DNA of 64,000 nucleotides, taken from NCBI GenBank assembly GCA_026005015.1, contig BPKG01000001.1:1369501-1433500 (forward strand), read 5' to 3'. The notes below the pieces were generated by a model. It had not been told where the DNA came from. It worked only from the letters and a program-made list of their open reading frames with translations, and did no database searches. The stretch comes from Burkholderiales bacterium. Its GTDB lineage: Bacteria; Pseudomonadota; Gammaproteobacteria; Burkholderiales; UBA6910. Numbering within the stretch: position 1 is the stretch's first letter; every line of letters begins with the position of its first letter. The position numbers and the translations under genes were made by a program. Below, one piece after another: positions 1 through 10,179 of the stretch.

Positions 1-964
1 TGAACTGGACGATCTTGCCCTCGGGCTTGAACTGCTCGGCGATGCGGTTCACCAGGTTGAGCTCAGTGCCCACGAGCCAGCGGGTGCCCGCCGGCGCCTC
101 GGCGATGGTCTTGATGATGAACTCGGTGGAGCCGACGTAGTCGGACAGCCGGCACACGTCGAAATTGCACTCCGGGTGAGAGATCACGATGGCGTCCGGG
201 TGCTGGTTCTTGTAGCGCAGGATGTGGCTCGCCTGGAACATCTGGTGCACCGAGCAATGGCCTTTCCACAGCAGGAGCTTGGCCGTGCGGATTTTCTCCG
301 GGGCGAGGCCCCCCATGGGCTCGTCCGGATCCCACACCAGCATCTCCTCCAGGGAAATGCCCATCTGGTGGCCGGTCCAGCGCCCCAGATGCTGGTCCGG
401 GAAGAACAGAACCTTGGGCCGCCGGGCGAACGACCACTCCAGAATCTTGCGGGCGTTGCTGGAGGTGCACACGATACCTCCGTGCTCGCCGCAGAACGCT
501 TTGAGATCGGCCGCCGAATTGATGTAAGTGACCGGCGTCACCTGCTCGTCGGGATCTAGGACTTCGGAGAGCTCCCGCCATGCCCGCTCCACCTTCGCCA
601 GGTTCGCCATGTCGGCCATGGAGCAGCCGGCGTTCAGGTCGGGCAGGATCGAGACCTGCTCGGGCCGGCTGAGGATGTCGGCCACCTCGGCCATGAAGTG
701 CACGCCGCAGAAGACGATGTACTCGGCGTCCGTCTGGGCGGCGAGCCGGGAGAGCTTCAGCGAGTCTCCGGTCAGGTCGGCGTGCTTGTACACGTCGGCC
801 CGCTGGTAATGGTGGCCCAGGATCACGGCCCGCTTGCCGAGTGCCGCCTTGGCGGCCAGGATGCGCTCTTGGCAATCCTCGTCCGGCAGGCGCTGGAAGC
901 GATCGAAGGCGATGGCGGCGGTGTGCACGGCTGTGATGACCTCTCGCGCTGCGTGGCTATCCAA
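1..964 (-). CDS. nadA: Quinolinate synthase NadA (C-terminus cut by window edge)
   Basis: Condenses iminoaspartate with dihydroxyacetone phosphate to give quinolinate in NAD synthesis, using a [4Fe-4S] cluster. The frame reads through position 1 with no stop, so the 3' end lies outside the window. The three cluster cysteines sit in the usual settings: FCGVHFMAE (about 731-705), IVCTSSNA (about 480-457) and HPECNFDVC (about 180-150). The GHHYQRADVY motif lies near the N-terminus. The start is uncertain: a TTG at 964, with AAAGGGA about 14 bases upstream, or a GTG at 928. I chose TTG because it gives a longer N-terminus. It is separated from nudB by about 40 bases on the same strand. Identity is confident; the start is not. 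Confidence 0.9.
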   Translation of the reverse strand, partial: MDSHAAREVITAVHTAAIAFDRFQRLPDEDCQERILAAKAALGKRAVILGHHYQRADVYKHADLTGDSLKLSRLAAQTDAEYIVFCGVHFMAEVADILSRPEQVSILPDLNAGCSMADMANLAKVERAWRELSEVLDPDEQVTPVTYINSAADLKAFCGEHGGIVCTSSNARKILEWSFARRPKVLFFPDQHLGRWTGHQMGISLEEMLVWDPDEPMGGLAPEKIRTAKLLLWKGHCSVHQMFQASHILRYKNQHPDAIVISHPECNFDVCRLSDYVGSTEFIIKTIAEAPAGTRWLVGTELNLVNRIAEQFKPEGKIVQF

Positions 965-1002
965 GGATAGATATAGAGTCCCTTTAAGACCGTTTCAACC
1001 GG

Positions 1003-1452
1003 TCAGGGTTTCCCCACCCGCTGGGGGAGCAAGAGGATAGCGTCCCGGTTGCTCCAGGAAAAGACCTTCTGCGCTGCCTCCCGGTAGGGCAGCCACTGAT
1101 AGCCCAAGTGCTCCCGGGGCGCCACCCGCACCGGCGTGGGCTCCGGCACCTCCAGCGCGAAGACGTGCTCTGTGTTGTGGGTCACCCCCGGCGGGTAGCG
1201 GTGGCGCCATTCGCGGAAGATTTCGTAGCGGTTGGTGATTCCCCAGTCCGTGAGCCGGTAGGCGGCGGGGTCGAGGCCCGTCTCTTCCGCCACCTCCCGC
1301 CGGGCCGTCTGTTCCAGGGTTTCGCCCGGGTTCTGGCTGCCGGTCACCGACTGCCAGAACCCGGGCCGGTCGGCCCGCTCCAGCAGCAGCACTTCTAGCG
1401 CCGGCGTGTGGATCAGCACCAGCACCGAGACCGGTATCTTGTAGGGGGTCAC
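1003..1452 (-). CDS. nudB: Dihydroneopterin triphosphate diphosphatase (Nudix hydrolase)
   Basis: Removes pyrophosphate from dihydroneopterin triphosphate in folate synthesis; the family was earlier called dATP pyrophosphohydrolase. The protein is 149 aa. The Nudix box is complete: G-x5-E-x7-REVAEETGL at about residues 39-61. The preceding FWQSVTG and the following WGITNRYEIF stretches are typical of NudB. The start is GTG at 1452, 24 bases after the aspS stop, so it is probably cotranscribed with aspS. The aspS–nudB pairing is common in proteobacteria and supports the symbol. A general Nudix hydrolase is the main alternative. Confidence 0.85.
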   Translation of the reverse strand: MTPYKIPVSVLVLIHTPALEVLLLERADRPGFWQSVTGSQNPGETLEQTARREVAEETGLDPAAYRLTDWGITNRYEIFREWRHRYPPGVTHNTEHVFALEVPEPTPVRVAPREHLGYQWLPYREAAQKVFSWSNRDAILLLPQRVGKP

Positions 1453-1476
1453 TTACCGCCCTGCGGCTCGGCCTGT

Positions 1477-3259
1477 TCAAGCTTTCGCGGTCTCCGGACG
1501 ACGGACGCGGATGTGCAGCTCTCGGAGCTGCTTCTCGTCCACCGGGCTCGGCGCGCGGGTCAGCAGGCACTGGCCCCGCTGGGTCTTGGGGAAGGCGATC
1601 ACATCCCGGATCGACTCCGCCCCCGCCATCAAGGCCACGATCCGGTCGAGCCCGAAGGCCATGCCGCCGTGGGGCGGCGCGCCGTACTGGAGCGCCCGCA
1701 GCAGAAAGCCGAACTTCTGCTCCGCTTCCTCGGCACTGATGGCGAGGGCCCGGAACACTTTCGACTGCACTTCCTGGCGATGGATGCGCACCGAGCCGCC
1801 CCCCACCTCCCAGCCGTTCAACACCATGTCGTAGGCCTTGGAGCGGGCGCGTCCTGGCTCGCGCTCCAGCAGATCCTCGTGGCCCACCGCGGGCGAAGTG
1901 AAAGGGTGATGCAAGGCGGCCCAGCGCTTTTCCTCCTCGTCCCACTCGAACATGGGAAAGTCCACCACCCATAGGGGCCGCCAGCCGGGCTCCGCGAGCC
2001 CCCGGTCGTGGGCAAGCTTCAGCCGCAACGCGCCGAGGGACTCGTTGACCACCTTGGCCCGGTCCGCGCCGAAGAAGACGAGGTCTCCGTCCTTGGCCCC
2101 GGTACGCTCCAGGATCGTCTGGATCGCCTGCGGGGAAAGGAACTTGAGGATGGGCGATTGTAGTCCCTCCACCCCTTTCCCCAACGCGTTTACCTTGATG
2201 TAGGCGAGGCCCTTGGCGCCGTAGATCTTGACGTACTCCGTATAGTCGTCGATCTCTTTGCGCGTGAGCTCGCCGCCCCCGGGCAGGCGCAGCGCCGCCA
2301 CCCGACCATCCGGCAGGCGCGCCGCTTCGCGGAACACCTTGAACTCCACATCCCCCATGGCATCGGTGAGCTCGGTGAGCACCAAGGGAACGCGCAGGTC
2401 GGGCTTGTCCGAGCCGTATAGTGCCATGGCGTCGTCATAGGTGAGGCGCGGGAACGGCGCGGGCAGCTCCACGTCCAGGACCGCCTTGAACACGCTGCGG
2501 ATCATATCCTCCATGAGGGCGGTGATCTCCGGCACGTCCAGAAACGAGGTCTCCACGTCGATCTGGGTGAACTCCGGCTGCCGGTCCGCTCGCAGGTCCT
2601 CGTCGCGGAAGCATTTGACGATCTGGTAATAGCGGTCGAAGCCCGCCATCATCAGGAGCTGCTTGAACAACTGCGGCGACTGGGGTAGGGCGTAGAATTC
2701 CCCCGGATGCAGCCGGCTTGGCACCAGGAAGTCCCGCGCCCCCTCCGGGGTGGAGCGGGGTGAGCATGGGGGTCTCGATGTCGACGAAGCCGTGCCGGTC
2801 CAGAAATTCCCGCACCGCCATGGCCACCCGATGGCGCAGCCGCAGGTTGCGCTGCATCTGAGGTCGCCGCAGGTCCAGCACCCGGTGCTCCAGGCGCACC
2901 TGCTCGCTGATGGTCTCGTCGTCCATGAGGAACGGGGGCGGCAGGGAGGGATTGAGCACTTCCACCTGGTGAGCGAGCACCTCCACCTCGCCGCTCGCCA
3001 GGTTGGGATTGACTGTGCCGGCGGGGCGCTCCCGCACCCGGCCCGCGACCCGGAGCACATACTCGTTGCGCACCGAATCGGCCACCCGGAACGGCTCCGG
3101 CCGCTCCGGGTCGCACACGATCTGGACCAGCCCCTCCCGGTCCCGCAGGTCGATGAAAATGACGCCGCCGTGGTCGCGGCGCCGGTGCACCCAGCCGCAG
3201 AGGGTGACCTCCTGGCCCACGTGCTGGCGGTTAATCCATCCGCAATAGGTCGTTCGCAT
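1477..3259 (-). CDS. aspS: Aspartyl-tRNA synthetase, one frameshift
   Basis: Charges tRNA-Asp (or tRNA-Asp and tRNA-Asn in species lacking AsnRS). The N-terminal OB-fold anticodon-binding domain runs from [11 protein letters not shown] at 3259 to about 2900, followed by class II catalytic motifs. Two frames are needed. The upstream frame is good to ETPMLT near 2765; the downstream frame resumes at [15 protein letters not shown] and runs to 1477. Deleting one base from the G4 run at 2757-2760 (plus strand) restores [12 protein letters not shown] exactly, giving about 593 aa, normal for a bacterial enzyme. The intact flanking protein and the homopolymer position argue for a sequencing error, because the gene is essential. 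It lies between the DUF502 gene and nudB. Confidence 0.92.
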
Positions 3260-3334
3260 GTCGATCCGATGAGAGTTCCGGTCCTGGGTAGCGATACGCC
3301 GCTCCCGGCGCCTGCACGCGCCGTGGGGAAAAAA

Positions 3335-3967
3335 TCAAGCGATCCGCGCCCGCCCTCTGCGGCCGCCCGGGCCGGGTTTCGCCTCCGGGGCGAGCACGCC
3401 CATCGAGACGATGTACTTGAGCGCCGCGTCGACGCTCATGTCGAGCTCGACCACGTCGCCCTTGGGCATCATCAGAAAGAAGCCGGAAGTGGGGTTGGGC
3501 GTAGTGGGCACGTAAACGCTCACGTACTCGCCCTGCAGGTGGTCAGCTACGTCTCCGCCCGGTTTGCCGGTGAGAAAGGCGATGGTCCACGCCCCAGGCC
3601 GCGGGTACTGGATCAGGAGCGCCTTGCGGAAGGCCACGCCTTTGCTGGAGAAAAGGGTGTCGCTCACCTGCTTGACGCTGTAGTAGATGGACTTCACCAC
3701 CGGAATGCGCCGCAGCAGCCCTTCCCAATAATCGATCAGGCGCTGCCCGATAACGTTGGTGGCGAACACCCCGGTGGCCAGCACCACCCCGAAACTGAGG
3801 ATCACCCCCAGCCCGGGGATTCGAAACCCGAGCCAGCGCTCCGGCTGCCACGCGTCGGGCAAGAGGAGCAGGGTCTGGTCCATGCTGCTCACCAGCAGGT
3901 TCAGCACCCACAAGGTGATGCCAAGCGGTATCCAGATCAGCAGCCCGGTGACCAGGTATTTTTTCAT
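3335..3967 (-). CDS. DUF502 family membrane protein
   Basis: A 210-aa integral membrane protein of unknown function. The first hydrophobic segment is at residues 5-27 ([20 protein letters not shown]) and the second at about 52-73 ([17 protein letters not shown]). A conserved DUF502 core follows: [11 protein letters not shown], then [14 protein letters not shown], then [13 protein letters not shown]. The start ATG at 3967 overlaps the stop of the upstream zinc-ribbon gene by 4 bases (ATGA), so the two are translationally coupled. The fmdB–DUF502–aspS order recurs in betaproteobacteria, but the function is not known to me. Confidence 0.85.
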   Translation of the reverse strand: MKKYLVTGLLIWIPLGITLWVLNLLVSSMDQTLLLLPDAWQPERWLGFRIPGLGVILSFGVVLATGVFATNVIGQRLIDYWEGLLRRIPVVKSIYYSVKQVSDTLFSSKGVAFRKALLIQYPRPGAWTIAFLTGKPGGDVADHLQGEYVSVYVPTTPNPTSGFFLMMPKGDVVELDMSVDAALKYIVSMGVLAPEAKPGPGGRRGRARIA

Positions 3968-4251
3968 GCCTCCGCCTTGGATGCGGCGCAGCCGCAGGCG
4001 CCCGCGCCGCAGGCGTGGCCCGATGAGGTCCCTTCCTTGGACTCCGATTTCGCCGCAGGCCTGGAGCCGCTGTTCTTGAAGTCGGTCACGTACCAGCCCG
4101 TGCCCTTGAGCTGGAAGCCCGCCGCGGTGAGTAGCTTATTGAAAGATTCCTGGCCGCACTGGGGACACACGGTCATGAGCGGCTCTCCCACCTTCTGCAG
4201 GTATTCCCTCTGAAAACCGCAGGACGAACAGCGATACTCGTAGATCGGCAT
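3964..4251 (-). CDS. FmdB-type zinc-ribbon regulatory protein
   Basis: A 95-aa protein starting MPIYEYRCSSCG, the hallmark of the FmdB/CxxC_CxxC zinc-ribbon family. Two CxxC pairs, CSSC (residues 8-11) and CPQC (about 29-32), should bind one zinc. The middle GTGWYVTDF stretch is conserved in the family. The Ala/Gly/Cys-rich tail (HACGAGACGCA) is also common in homologues and may bind more metal. It is first in the minus-strand cluster with DUF502 and aspS. The family is named from the formamidase regulator FmdB, but the role of stand-alone members is unproven. Confidence 0.85.
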   Translation of the reverse strand: MPIYEYRCSSCGFQREYLQKVGEPLMTVCPQCGQESFNKLLTAAGFQLKGTGWYVTDFKNSGSRPAAKSESKEGTSSGHACGAGACGCAASKAEA

Positions 4252-4281
4252 GGCTACCCCCCTGAAAAATCGATCAAAACC

Positions 4282-4287
4282 ATTATA
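4282..4287 (-). promoter_or_regulatory. Candidate -10 box for the fmdB–DUF502–aspS cluster
   Basis: A perfect TATAAT on the minus strand, about 31 bases before the zinc-ribbon start codon. I see no good -35 hexamer at 16-18 bases, so this is only a candidate. The 260-base gap it sits in (4252-4511) separates divergent genes and otherwise holds the pta promoter and ribosome-binding site. Confidence 0.35.
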
Positions 4288-4470
4288 CCCTGCGCCCGGT
4301 AGGCAAGGGGAAAAATGGGGTTCCTGCGGGCTGATTCCAAGTCGGTCGTGGAGGCCTCGCTCGGCGTCCCGAGCGTGCAGAAGGCTTGCCCGATCATGAA
4401 TTTTATCCCGGTATGCTGCGATGCAGCACGCCCAGGATTACCGGACGGAGAGGCCTTCCGCCTTGACTCG

Positions 4471-4476
4471 TATAAT
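4471..4476 (+). promoter_or_regulatory. Candidate -10 box for pta–ackA
   Basis: A perfect TATAAT, 35 bases before the pta start. TTGACT lies just upstream but only 3 bases away, so it cannot be the matching -35. No clear -35 is visible at the right distance. The promoter may be activator-dependent, or the match may be by chance. Confidence 0.35.
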
Positions 4477-4511
4477 CAGCTTTTTCCATCTCTTGCCCCA
4501 GGAGGTTTTCC

Positions 4512-5441
4512 TTGACCCAATCCTTCGGACGCTGCCAGGCGCTGATCGACCAGGCCCGGTCCCATGGGCCGGTGGCCACAGCCGTGGTTTACCCGGTGAG
4601 CCGGGAGGGTCTGCTTGGGGCGGTCGAAGCCGCCCGATGCGGTCTCATCCATCCCCTGCTCGTTGGTCCGGGTGTAACCATTCGCCGGGTCGCCGCCGAG
4701 GCGGGGGTGGACTTGGCCGGGTGCGTACTGATCGAGGAGACCGAGCCGGTCGCCTGTGCGGCCCGCGCCGCCGCCCTGGCCCGGGCAGGGGAGGCCCAGG
4801 TGATCATGAAGGGGAGCCTCCACACCGACGAGCTCATGGGGGTGATCGTGTCCCGGGACGCGGGCCTGCGGACCCACCGGCGCATCAGCCACGTCTTCTG
4901 CATGGACGTGGCCGCCTATCCCAAGCTGCTCCTCATTTCGGACGCGGCGGTCAACATCGCCCCCGGCCTCGCCACCAAGCGCGACATCGTGCAGAACGCC
5001 ATCGATGTGGCCCGGGTGATCGGGGTGGAGACGCCCCGGGTCGCCCTGCTCTCGGCGGTAGAGACCGTCAACCCGGACATCCCCTCCACCGTGGATGCGG
5101 CGGCCCTGTGCAAGATGGCCGATCGGGGCCAGATCACCGGCGCCGTCCTGGACGGTCCCCTGGCCTTCGACAACGCCATCTCGGCGCAGGCCGCCAGGAC
5201 CAAAGGCATCGTCTCCCCCGTCTCCGGTCAAGTGGATGTGCTGGTGGTCCCTAACCTGGAGGCGGGCAACATGCTCTACAAGCAACTGGTTTACCTCTCC
5301 GGGGCCCTCGCCGCGGGCGTGGTGGTGGGCGCCCGGGTGCCGGTGGTCCTCACCAGCCGCGCCGACACGCCGGCGAGCCGCATCGCCTCCACCGCTGTCG
5401 CCTGCCTGCTTGCCCAAGCCCGGAAAGCGAGCGCCGAGTGA
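4512..5441 (+). CDS. pta: Phosphate acetyl/butyryltransferase family protein
   Basis: Transfers acyl groups between CoA and phosphate and should work with the next gene, acetate kinase, to interconvert acetyl-CoA and acetate with ATP gain. The protein is 309 aa, the short Pta/Ptb type without the DRTGG regulatory domain. Family stretches are VIMKGSLHTDELM (about residues 97-109), HVFCMDV, and LDGPLAFDNAISA near 218. The start is TTG at 4512: a strong AGGAGG at 4500-4505 sits 6 bases before it. The stop overlaps the ackA start (GTGA). Homologues are often called bifunctional enoyl-CoA hydratase/phosphate acetyltransferase, but here only the transferase part is present. Acetyl versus butyryl preference cannot be told from sequence. 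Confidence 0.85.
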   Translation: MTQSFGRCQALIDQARSHGPVATAVVYPVSREGLLGAVEAARCGLIHPLLVGPGVTIRRVAAEAGVDLAGCVLIEETEPVACAARAAALARAGEAQVIMKGSLHTDELMGVIVSRDAGLRTHRRISHVFCMDVAAYPKLLLISDAAVNIAPGLATKRDIVQNAIDVARVIGVETPRVALLSAVETVNPDIPSTVDAAALCKMADRGQITGAVLDGPLAFDNAISAQAARTKGIVSPVSGQVDVLVVPNLEAGNMLYKQLVYLSGALAAGVVVGARVPVVLTSRADTPASRIASTAVACLLAQARKASAE

Positions 5442-6667
5442 GCGACCACGTCCTCGTCGTTAACGCCGGCTCGTCCAGCGTGAAATTCGCCGTCTACCCC
5501 GTGGATGGGGACTGGAAGGTCCACTACCGCCTGCGGGGTGAGCTGGAGGGGATCGGTCACGCCCCCCGGTTGCACGCCAGGACGCCGGAGGGTCCGCTAG
5601 CCCGGGAGGAAACGCTGCCCTCCCGCGATGCCCGCTCTTTCGGGCCCCGGGAAGCGGTGGCCTTTCTGGTGGGGTGGCTGGGCCGGCACTTGACACAGCA
5701 CCGGCTGGTGGCCGCCGGTCACCGGGTGGTCCACGGCGGCGAGCGCTTCTCGGCGCCGGTGCTCATTGCGCCGGAGGTGATGGACTACCTGCAGCAGCTC
5801 GTGCCCCTGGCCCGCCTGCATGAACCCTGGGAGCTGGAGGCGATCCGGACCCTGGCCCAGGCGCGGCCGGACCTGCACCAGGTCGCCTGTTTCGATACCG
5901 CATTCCACGCCACCCAGCCGGAGGTGGCGCGGCGCTTCGCGCTACCGCGCCGGTTCCACGACGAGGGAGTGAAGCGTTACGGCTTCCACGGCCTGTCCTA
6001 CGAATACGCCACCCACGCCTTGCCGGCCCTGGTGGGGGACCGCGCCTCAGGCCGGGTGGTGGTGGCCCATCTCGGCAACGGGGCGAGCCTTTGCGCCTTG
6101 CAGGGGCTGAAAAGCGTCGCCACCACCATGGGTTTCACGGCCTTGGACGGCTTGGTGATGGGTACCCGCCCGGGGGCCCTGGACCCGGGCGTGCTCCTTT
6201 ACCTGATCCAGGAGCGGAACATGACGGTCGAGCAGGTGAGCGACCTGCTGTACTTCCGCTCGGGGCTCCTGGGCGTCTCGGGTTTAAGCCACGACATGCG
6301 GGCGCTACTGGCGAGTCCCGATGCGCGGGCCCAAGAAGCCGTGGAACTCTTCGTCTATCGGGTGGTGCGGGAGGTGGGCTCCCTGGTCGCCGCCCTGGGC
6401 GGGCTGGACGTGCTGGCTTTCAGCGGCGGCATCGGCGAGCGCTCGCCCGAGATCCGGGAACGCGTCTGCGCCCAGCTCGCCTGGCTGGGGATCAAGCTGA
6501 ATCCCGACGCCAACCGGGCCGGCGGGCCGATAGTGAGCGCCGCCGCAAGCCCCGTTCCCGTGTGCGTGGTCCATTGCAACGAGGAGTTGGTGATCGCCCG
6601 CCATACCTGCCGGCTGCTGCAACAGCGGGGGCTCATCGCCCGTCGCCGCCCTCCCTTCGCCACCTAG
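5438..6667 (+). CDS. ackA: Acetate kinase
   Basis: Converts acetyl phosphate and ADP to acetate and ATP, or the reverse. The protein is 409 aa, the usual length. Motifs of the acetate/sugar kinase fold are intact: NAGSSSVKF at residues 9-17, HRVVHGGERF, FDTAFH, KRYGFHGLSYEYA, HLGNGASLCAL, and GTRPGALDPG near 246. The start is GTG at 5438, overlapping the pta stop by 4 bases, so the two enzymes should be made together. It converges on ssb with only 7 bases between stops, and I see no terminator hairpin there. Confidence 0.95.
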   Translation: MSDHVLVVNAGSSSVKFAVYPVDGDWKVHYRLRGELEGIGHAPRLHARTPEGPLAREETLPSRDARSFGPREAVAFLVGWLGRHLTQHRLVAAGHRVVHGGERFSAPVLIAPEVMDYLQQLVPLARLHEPWELEAIRTLAQARPDLHQVACFDTAFHATQPEVARRFALPRRFHDEGVKRYGFHGLSYEYATHALPALVGDRASGRVVVAHLGNGASLCALQGLKSVATTMGFTALDGLVMGTRPGALDPGVLLYLIQERNMTVEQVSDLLYFRSGLLGVSGLSHDMRALLASPDARAQEAVELFVYRVVREVGSLVAALGGLDVLAFSGGIGERSPEIRERVCAQLAWLGIKLNPDANRAGGPIVSAAASPVPVCVVHCNEELVIARHTCRLLQQRGLIARRRPPFAT

Positions 6668-6674
6668 GCGCCGC

Positions 6675-7124
6675 TCAGAAGGGAATATCGTCCTCGAAGT
6701 CGTCGAAGCTGCTGCCGCTCGAAGCCTTTGCCCGCGCGGGGCTTGGAGCGGCGCCCGCACTCTCCCGATCGGCCGCTTCGAAAGCGCCTCCCCCCCGCGA
6801 CCCCAGCATCTGCATCCGCTCCGCGACGATCTCGGTGGTATAGCGGTCCTGGCCCTCCTTGTCCTGCCACTTGCGGGTGCGGAGGCTCCCCTCCACGTAC
6901 ACCTGGCTGCCTTTTTTAAGATATTCGCCGGCGATCTCGGCGAGCTTGCCGAAAAAGGCTACCCGGTGCCACTCGGTGCGTTCCTGCTTTTCCCCGTTCT
7001 TGTCCTTCCAGGTCTCGCTGGTGGCCAGGCGTATATTGGTCACGGCGTCGCCGCTGGGCAGGTAGCGCACCTCGGGATCGGCGCCCAAGTTGCCGATCAG
7101 AATCACTTTGTTGACGGATGCCAT
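6675..7124 (-). CDS. ssb: Single-stranded DNA-binding protein
   Basis: Coats single-stranded DNA in replication, repair and recombination. The protein is 149 aa: an OB-fold from [14 protein letters not shown] to about residue 110 ([16 protein letters not shown], then [17 protein letters not shown]), a Gly/Ser/Ala linker, and the acidic tip DDFEDDIPF that recruits partner proteins. The ATG at 7124 gives the conserved MASVNKV start; the frame stays open far upstream, but that part is antisense to uvrA. It is divergent from uvrA, the classic ssb–uvrA arrangement. I found no LexA-type CTGT-N8-ACAG box in the shared upstream region. Confidence 0.97.
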   Translation of the reverse strand: MASVNKVILIGNLGADPEVRYLPSGDAVTNIRLATSETWKDKNGEKQERTEWHRVAFFGKLAEIAGEYLKKGSQVYVEGSLRTRKWQDKEGQDRYTTEIVAERMQMLGSRGGGAFEAADRESAGAAPSPARAKASSGSSFDDFEDDIPF

Positions 7125-7349
7125 CGGAAAATCCTCTTTGCGCCGGTTACGCGCGCACAGACAGCATAGCGCAGAAGCCCGACCGCCGCCATCGGGCGGG
7201 GCGGGAGGCCGAAAACGGAAACCTGCCGCCGGGGCGCCACCTGGGCTCGAGCCTCCCGGAACCGCATCGGCGGAAAGCCGCACGTCGGCTCGAGAAGGGA
7301 AACGAAAATTCAGTACACTAACAAATTTGGCTTGCTTTCTTTTCGAGCG

Positions 7350-10169
7350 ATGGATTTCATTCGAATCCGCGGGGCTCGCACGCATAACCTCAAGAACATC
7401 CACGTCGACCTGCCGCGCAACCGGCTGGTGGTGATCACCGGCCTTTCCGGTTCGGGCAAGTCCTCCCTCGCCTTCGACACCCTCTACGCCGAGGGCCAGC
7501 GCCGCTACGTGGAGTCCCTCTCCGCCTACGCCCGGCAGTTTCTCGAGCTCATGGAAAAGCCAGACGTGGATCTGATCGAGGGGCTCTCCCCGGCCATCGC
7601 CATCGAGCAGAAAGCGGCCTCCCAGAATCCCCGTTCCACCGTGGGCACGGTAACCGAGATCCACGACTACCTGCGGTTGCTGTTCGCCCGAGCGGGCGAC
7701 CCCCATTGTCCCGAGCACGGCATCGTCCTGCAGGCCCAGAGCGTGAGCCAGATGGTGGACCACGTGCTGCAATTGCCGGAAGGCACCCGGCTCATGATCC
7801 TGGCGCCGGCGGTGGTGGGCCGCCGGGGCGAGCAGGCGGAACTGTTCGACGAGCTGCGCGCCCAGGGCTTCGTGCGGGTGCGCGTGGACGGCAGGGTCTA
7901 TGAGGTGGATGCGCTGCCCAAGCTCGCCAAGAACCGCAAGCACACCGTGGAGGTGGTGGTGGACCGGCTGCGGGTCGCGCCCGACGCCAAGCAGCGCCTG
8001 GCGGAATCCTTCGAGACGGCGCTGCGCCACTCCGACGGGCGGGCCCTCGCCGTCGAAATGGATACCGGCCGGGAACACGTGTTCTCGTCCCGCTTCGCCT
8101 GCCCAGTGTGCAGCTACTCGCTGCCGGAGCTGGAGCCCCGGCTTTTTTCCTTCAACAATCCAATGGGGGCATGCCCCGAATGCGACGGACTGGGAACCAT
8201 CACCTTCTTCGACCCGAAGCGGGTGGTAGCCTTTCCCCATCTATCCCTCGGCGCCGGCGCCATTCGGGGTTGGGACCGGCGCAACCAGTTCTATTACCAG
8301 CTCCTCGTGAGCCTCGCGAAGCACTACGGCTTCGACATCGAAAAGCCCTTCGAGGAGCTGCCGGAGAAGATACAGCAGGTGATCCTCTACGGCTCGGGCG
8401 ACGAGCGCATCCGCTTCACCTATCTGGGGGACAAGGACCAGCGCCACCGGCGGGAGCATCCCTTCGAAGGCATCATCTCCAACCTGGAACGACGCTACCG
8501 GGAAACCGATTCCACGGTGGTGCGAGAAGAGCTGGCCAAGTACTTGAACACCCGGGTCTGCCCCCAGTGCCAAGGCACCCGGCTGCGGTTGGAGGCGCGG
8601 CACGTGCGCTTCGCCGGCCGCACCATCTATGAGCTATCTTCCATGCCTCTCAAGGAGGCCCAGGCGTTTTTCGAGAGCTTGAGCCTTTCCGGCACGAAGC
8701 AGGCGATCGCCGACAAGATCGTGAGGGAGATCGGCAATCGCCTGCGCTTCCTGAACGACGTGGGGCTGGACTACCTCACCCTGGATCGCTCCTCGGACAC
8801 CCTCTCGGGAGGAGAGGCCCAGCGCATCCGCCTCGCCTCCCAGATCGGTTCCGGCCTGACGGGAGTGATGTACGTGCTGGACGAGCCGTCCATCGGGCTG
8901 CACCAGCGGGACAACAACCGGCTGCTCTCGACCCTCAAGAGCCTGCGCGACCTGGGCAACACGGTGATCGTGGTGGAGCACGACCGGGAGGCGATCCTGT
9001 GCGCCGATCACGTGGTGGACATGGGCCCCGGCGCCGGAGAGCACGGCGGGGAAGTGATCGCCCAGGGACCGCCGGCGGCGATCTTGGCGGCGGAGGCCTC
9101 CCTCACGGGACAGTACCTCTCGGGAGTGCGCACCATCGCCGTTCCCCGGCGCCGCCGCCGGCCCCATACGGAACGCCGGCTGCGGCTGGTGGGGGCGAGC
9201 GGCAACAACTTGAAGGGCGTCACCCTGGACGTGCCAGTGGGCTTGTTCGTCTGCGTGACAGGCGTCTCCGGCTCGGGCAAGTCGACCCTCATCAACGATA
9301 CCCTGTACGCCGCGGTGGCGCGCGCTCTGTACGGGGCGAGCCTGGAGCCCGCGCCCCACGAGCGTATCGAAGGGCTCGAGTATTTCGACAAGGTGGTCAG
9401 CGTGGACCAGAGCCCCATCGGGCGCACGCCCCGCTCCAATCCGGCCACCTATACGGGCCTGTTCACCCCGATCCGGGAGCTCTTTGCCCAGGTCCCCGAG
9501 GCCCGGGCGCGGGGCTACGGGCCCGGCCGCTTCTCCTTCAACGTCAAGGGCGGACGGTGCGAGGCGTGCCAGGGCGACGGCATGCTCAAGGTGGAAATGC
9601 ACTTCCTGCCCGATATCTACGTGCAGTGCGACGTGTGCCACGGGCGTCGCTACAACCGGGAGACGCTGGAGATCCGCTACAAAGGGAAGACCATCCACGA
9701 GGTCCTGGCGATGAACGTGGAGCAGGCCTACGAGTTTTTTCAGTCCGTGCCCCTGGTTGCCCGCAAACTGCGCACCCTGCTGGACGTGGGGCTGGGATAC
9801 ATGTCCCTCGGCCAGTCGGCCACCACCCTCTCCGGCGGGGAAGCCCAGCGGGTGAAGCTCGCCCTGGAGCTTTCCAAACGGGACACCGGGCGCACCCTCT
9901 ACATCCTGGACGAGCCCACCACGGGGCTTCATTTCCACGACATCGATCTGCTGCTCAAGGTGCTGCACCGCCTGCGGGACCACGGCAATACGGTGATCGT
10001 CATCGAGCACAACATGGACGTGATCAAGACCGCCGACTGGATCGTGGACCTAGGCCCGGAGGGCGGCGACCGGGGGGGTCGCATCATCGCCGAAGGGCCG
10101 CCCGAGCAGGTAGCCACGGTACCGGAGAGTTTCACCGGACAATATTTACGGCGCATACTCACCACCTGA
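7350..10169 (+). CDS. uvrA: Excinuclease ABC subunit A
   Basis: The damage-recognition ATPase of nucleotide excision repair, acting with UvrB and UvrC. The protein is 939 aa, close to E. coli UvrA (940). Two ABC ATPase halves are present: Walker [11 protein letters not shown] near residue 31 and [10 protein letters not shown] near 640. Signature motifs are [12 protein letters not shown] and [12 protein letters not shown], each followed by a VLDEP/ILDEP Walker B. Zinc sites are CPVC…CPEC in the first half and CEAC…CDVC in the second. I chose ATG 7350 ([14 protein letters not shown]) over an in-frame TTG at 7332 because it matches the family start. It is 10 bases upstream of the glycerate kinase gene. 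Confidence 0.98.
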   Translation: MDFIRIRGARTHNLKNIHVDLPRNRLVVITGLSGSGKSSLAFDTLYAEGQRRYVESLSAYARQFLELMEKPDVDLIEGLSPAIAIEQKAASQNPRSTVGTVTEIHDYLRLLFARAGDPHCPEHGIVLQAQSVSQMVDHVLQLPEGTRLMILAPAVVGRRGEQAELFDELRAQGFVRVRVDGRVYEVDALPKLAKNRKHTVEVVVDRLRVAPDAKQRLAESFETALRHSDGRALAVEMDTGREHVFSSRFACPVCSYSLPELEPRLFSFNNPMGACPECDGLGTITFFDPKRVVAFPHLSLGAGAIRGWDRRNQFYYQLLVSLAKHYGFDIEKPFEELPEKIQQVILYGSGDERIRFTYLGDKDQRHRREHPFEGIISNLERRYRETDSTVVREELAKYLNTRVCPQCQGTRLRLEARHVRFAGRTIYELSSMPLKEAQAFFESLSLSGTKQAIADKIVREIGNRLRFLNDVGLDYLTLDRSSDTLSGGEAQRIRLASQIGSGLTGVMYVLDEPSIGLHQRDNNRLLSTLKSLRDLGNTVIVVEHDREAILCADHVVDMGPGAGEHGGEVIAQGPPAAILAAEASLTGQYLSGVRTIAVPRRRRRPHTERRLRLVGASGNNLKGVTLDVPVGLFVCVTGVSGSGKSTLINDTLYAAVARALYGASLEPAPHERIEGLEYFDKVVSVDQSPIGRTPRSNPATYTGLFTPIRELFAQVPEARARGYGPGRFSFNVKGGRCEACQGDGMLKVEMHFLPDIYVQCDVCHGRRYNRETLEIRYKGKTIHEVLAMNVEQAYEFFQSVPLVARKLRTLLDVGLGYMSLGQSATTLSGGEAQRVKLALELSKRDTGRTLYILDEPTTGLHFHDIDLLLKVLHRLRDHGNTVIVIEHNMDVIKTADWIVDLGPEGGDRGGRIIAEGPPEQVATVPESFTGQYLRRILTT

Positions 10170-10179
10170 CGAGGCATCC

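Noticed and set aside
63-875. A 270-aa open frame on the minus strand, rich in Arg, Gly and Pro
   Set aside because: It is the wrong frame of nadA; the correct frame shows all three cluster cysteines and runs off the window edge.
7125-7349. A possible LexA box between ssb and uvrA
   Set aside because: No CTGT-N8-ACAG site or close variant is visible, although both genes are SOS-controlled in E. coli.
7125-8240. A 370-codon upstream extension of the ssb frame
   Set aside because: It is antisense to the uvrA start and has no family match; the real SSB starts at MASVNKV (7124).
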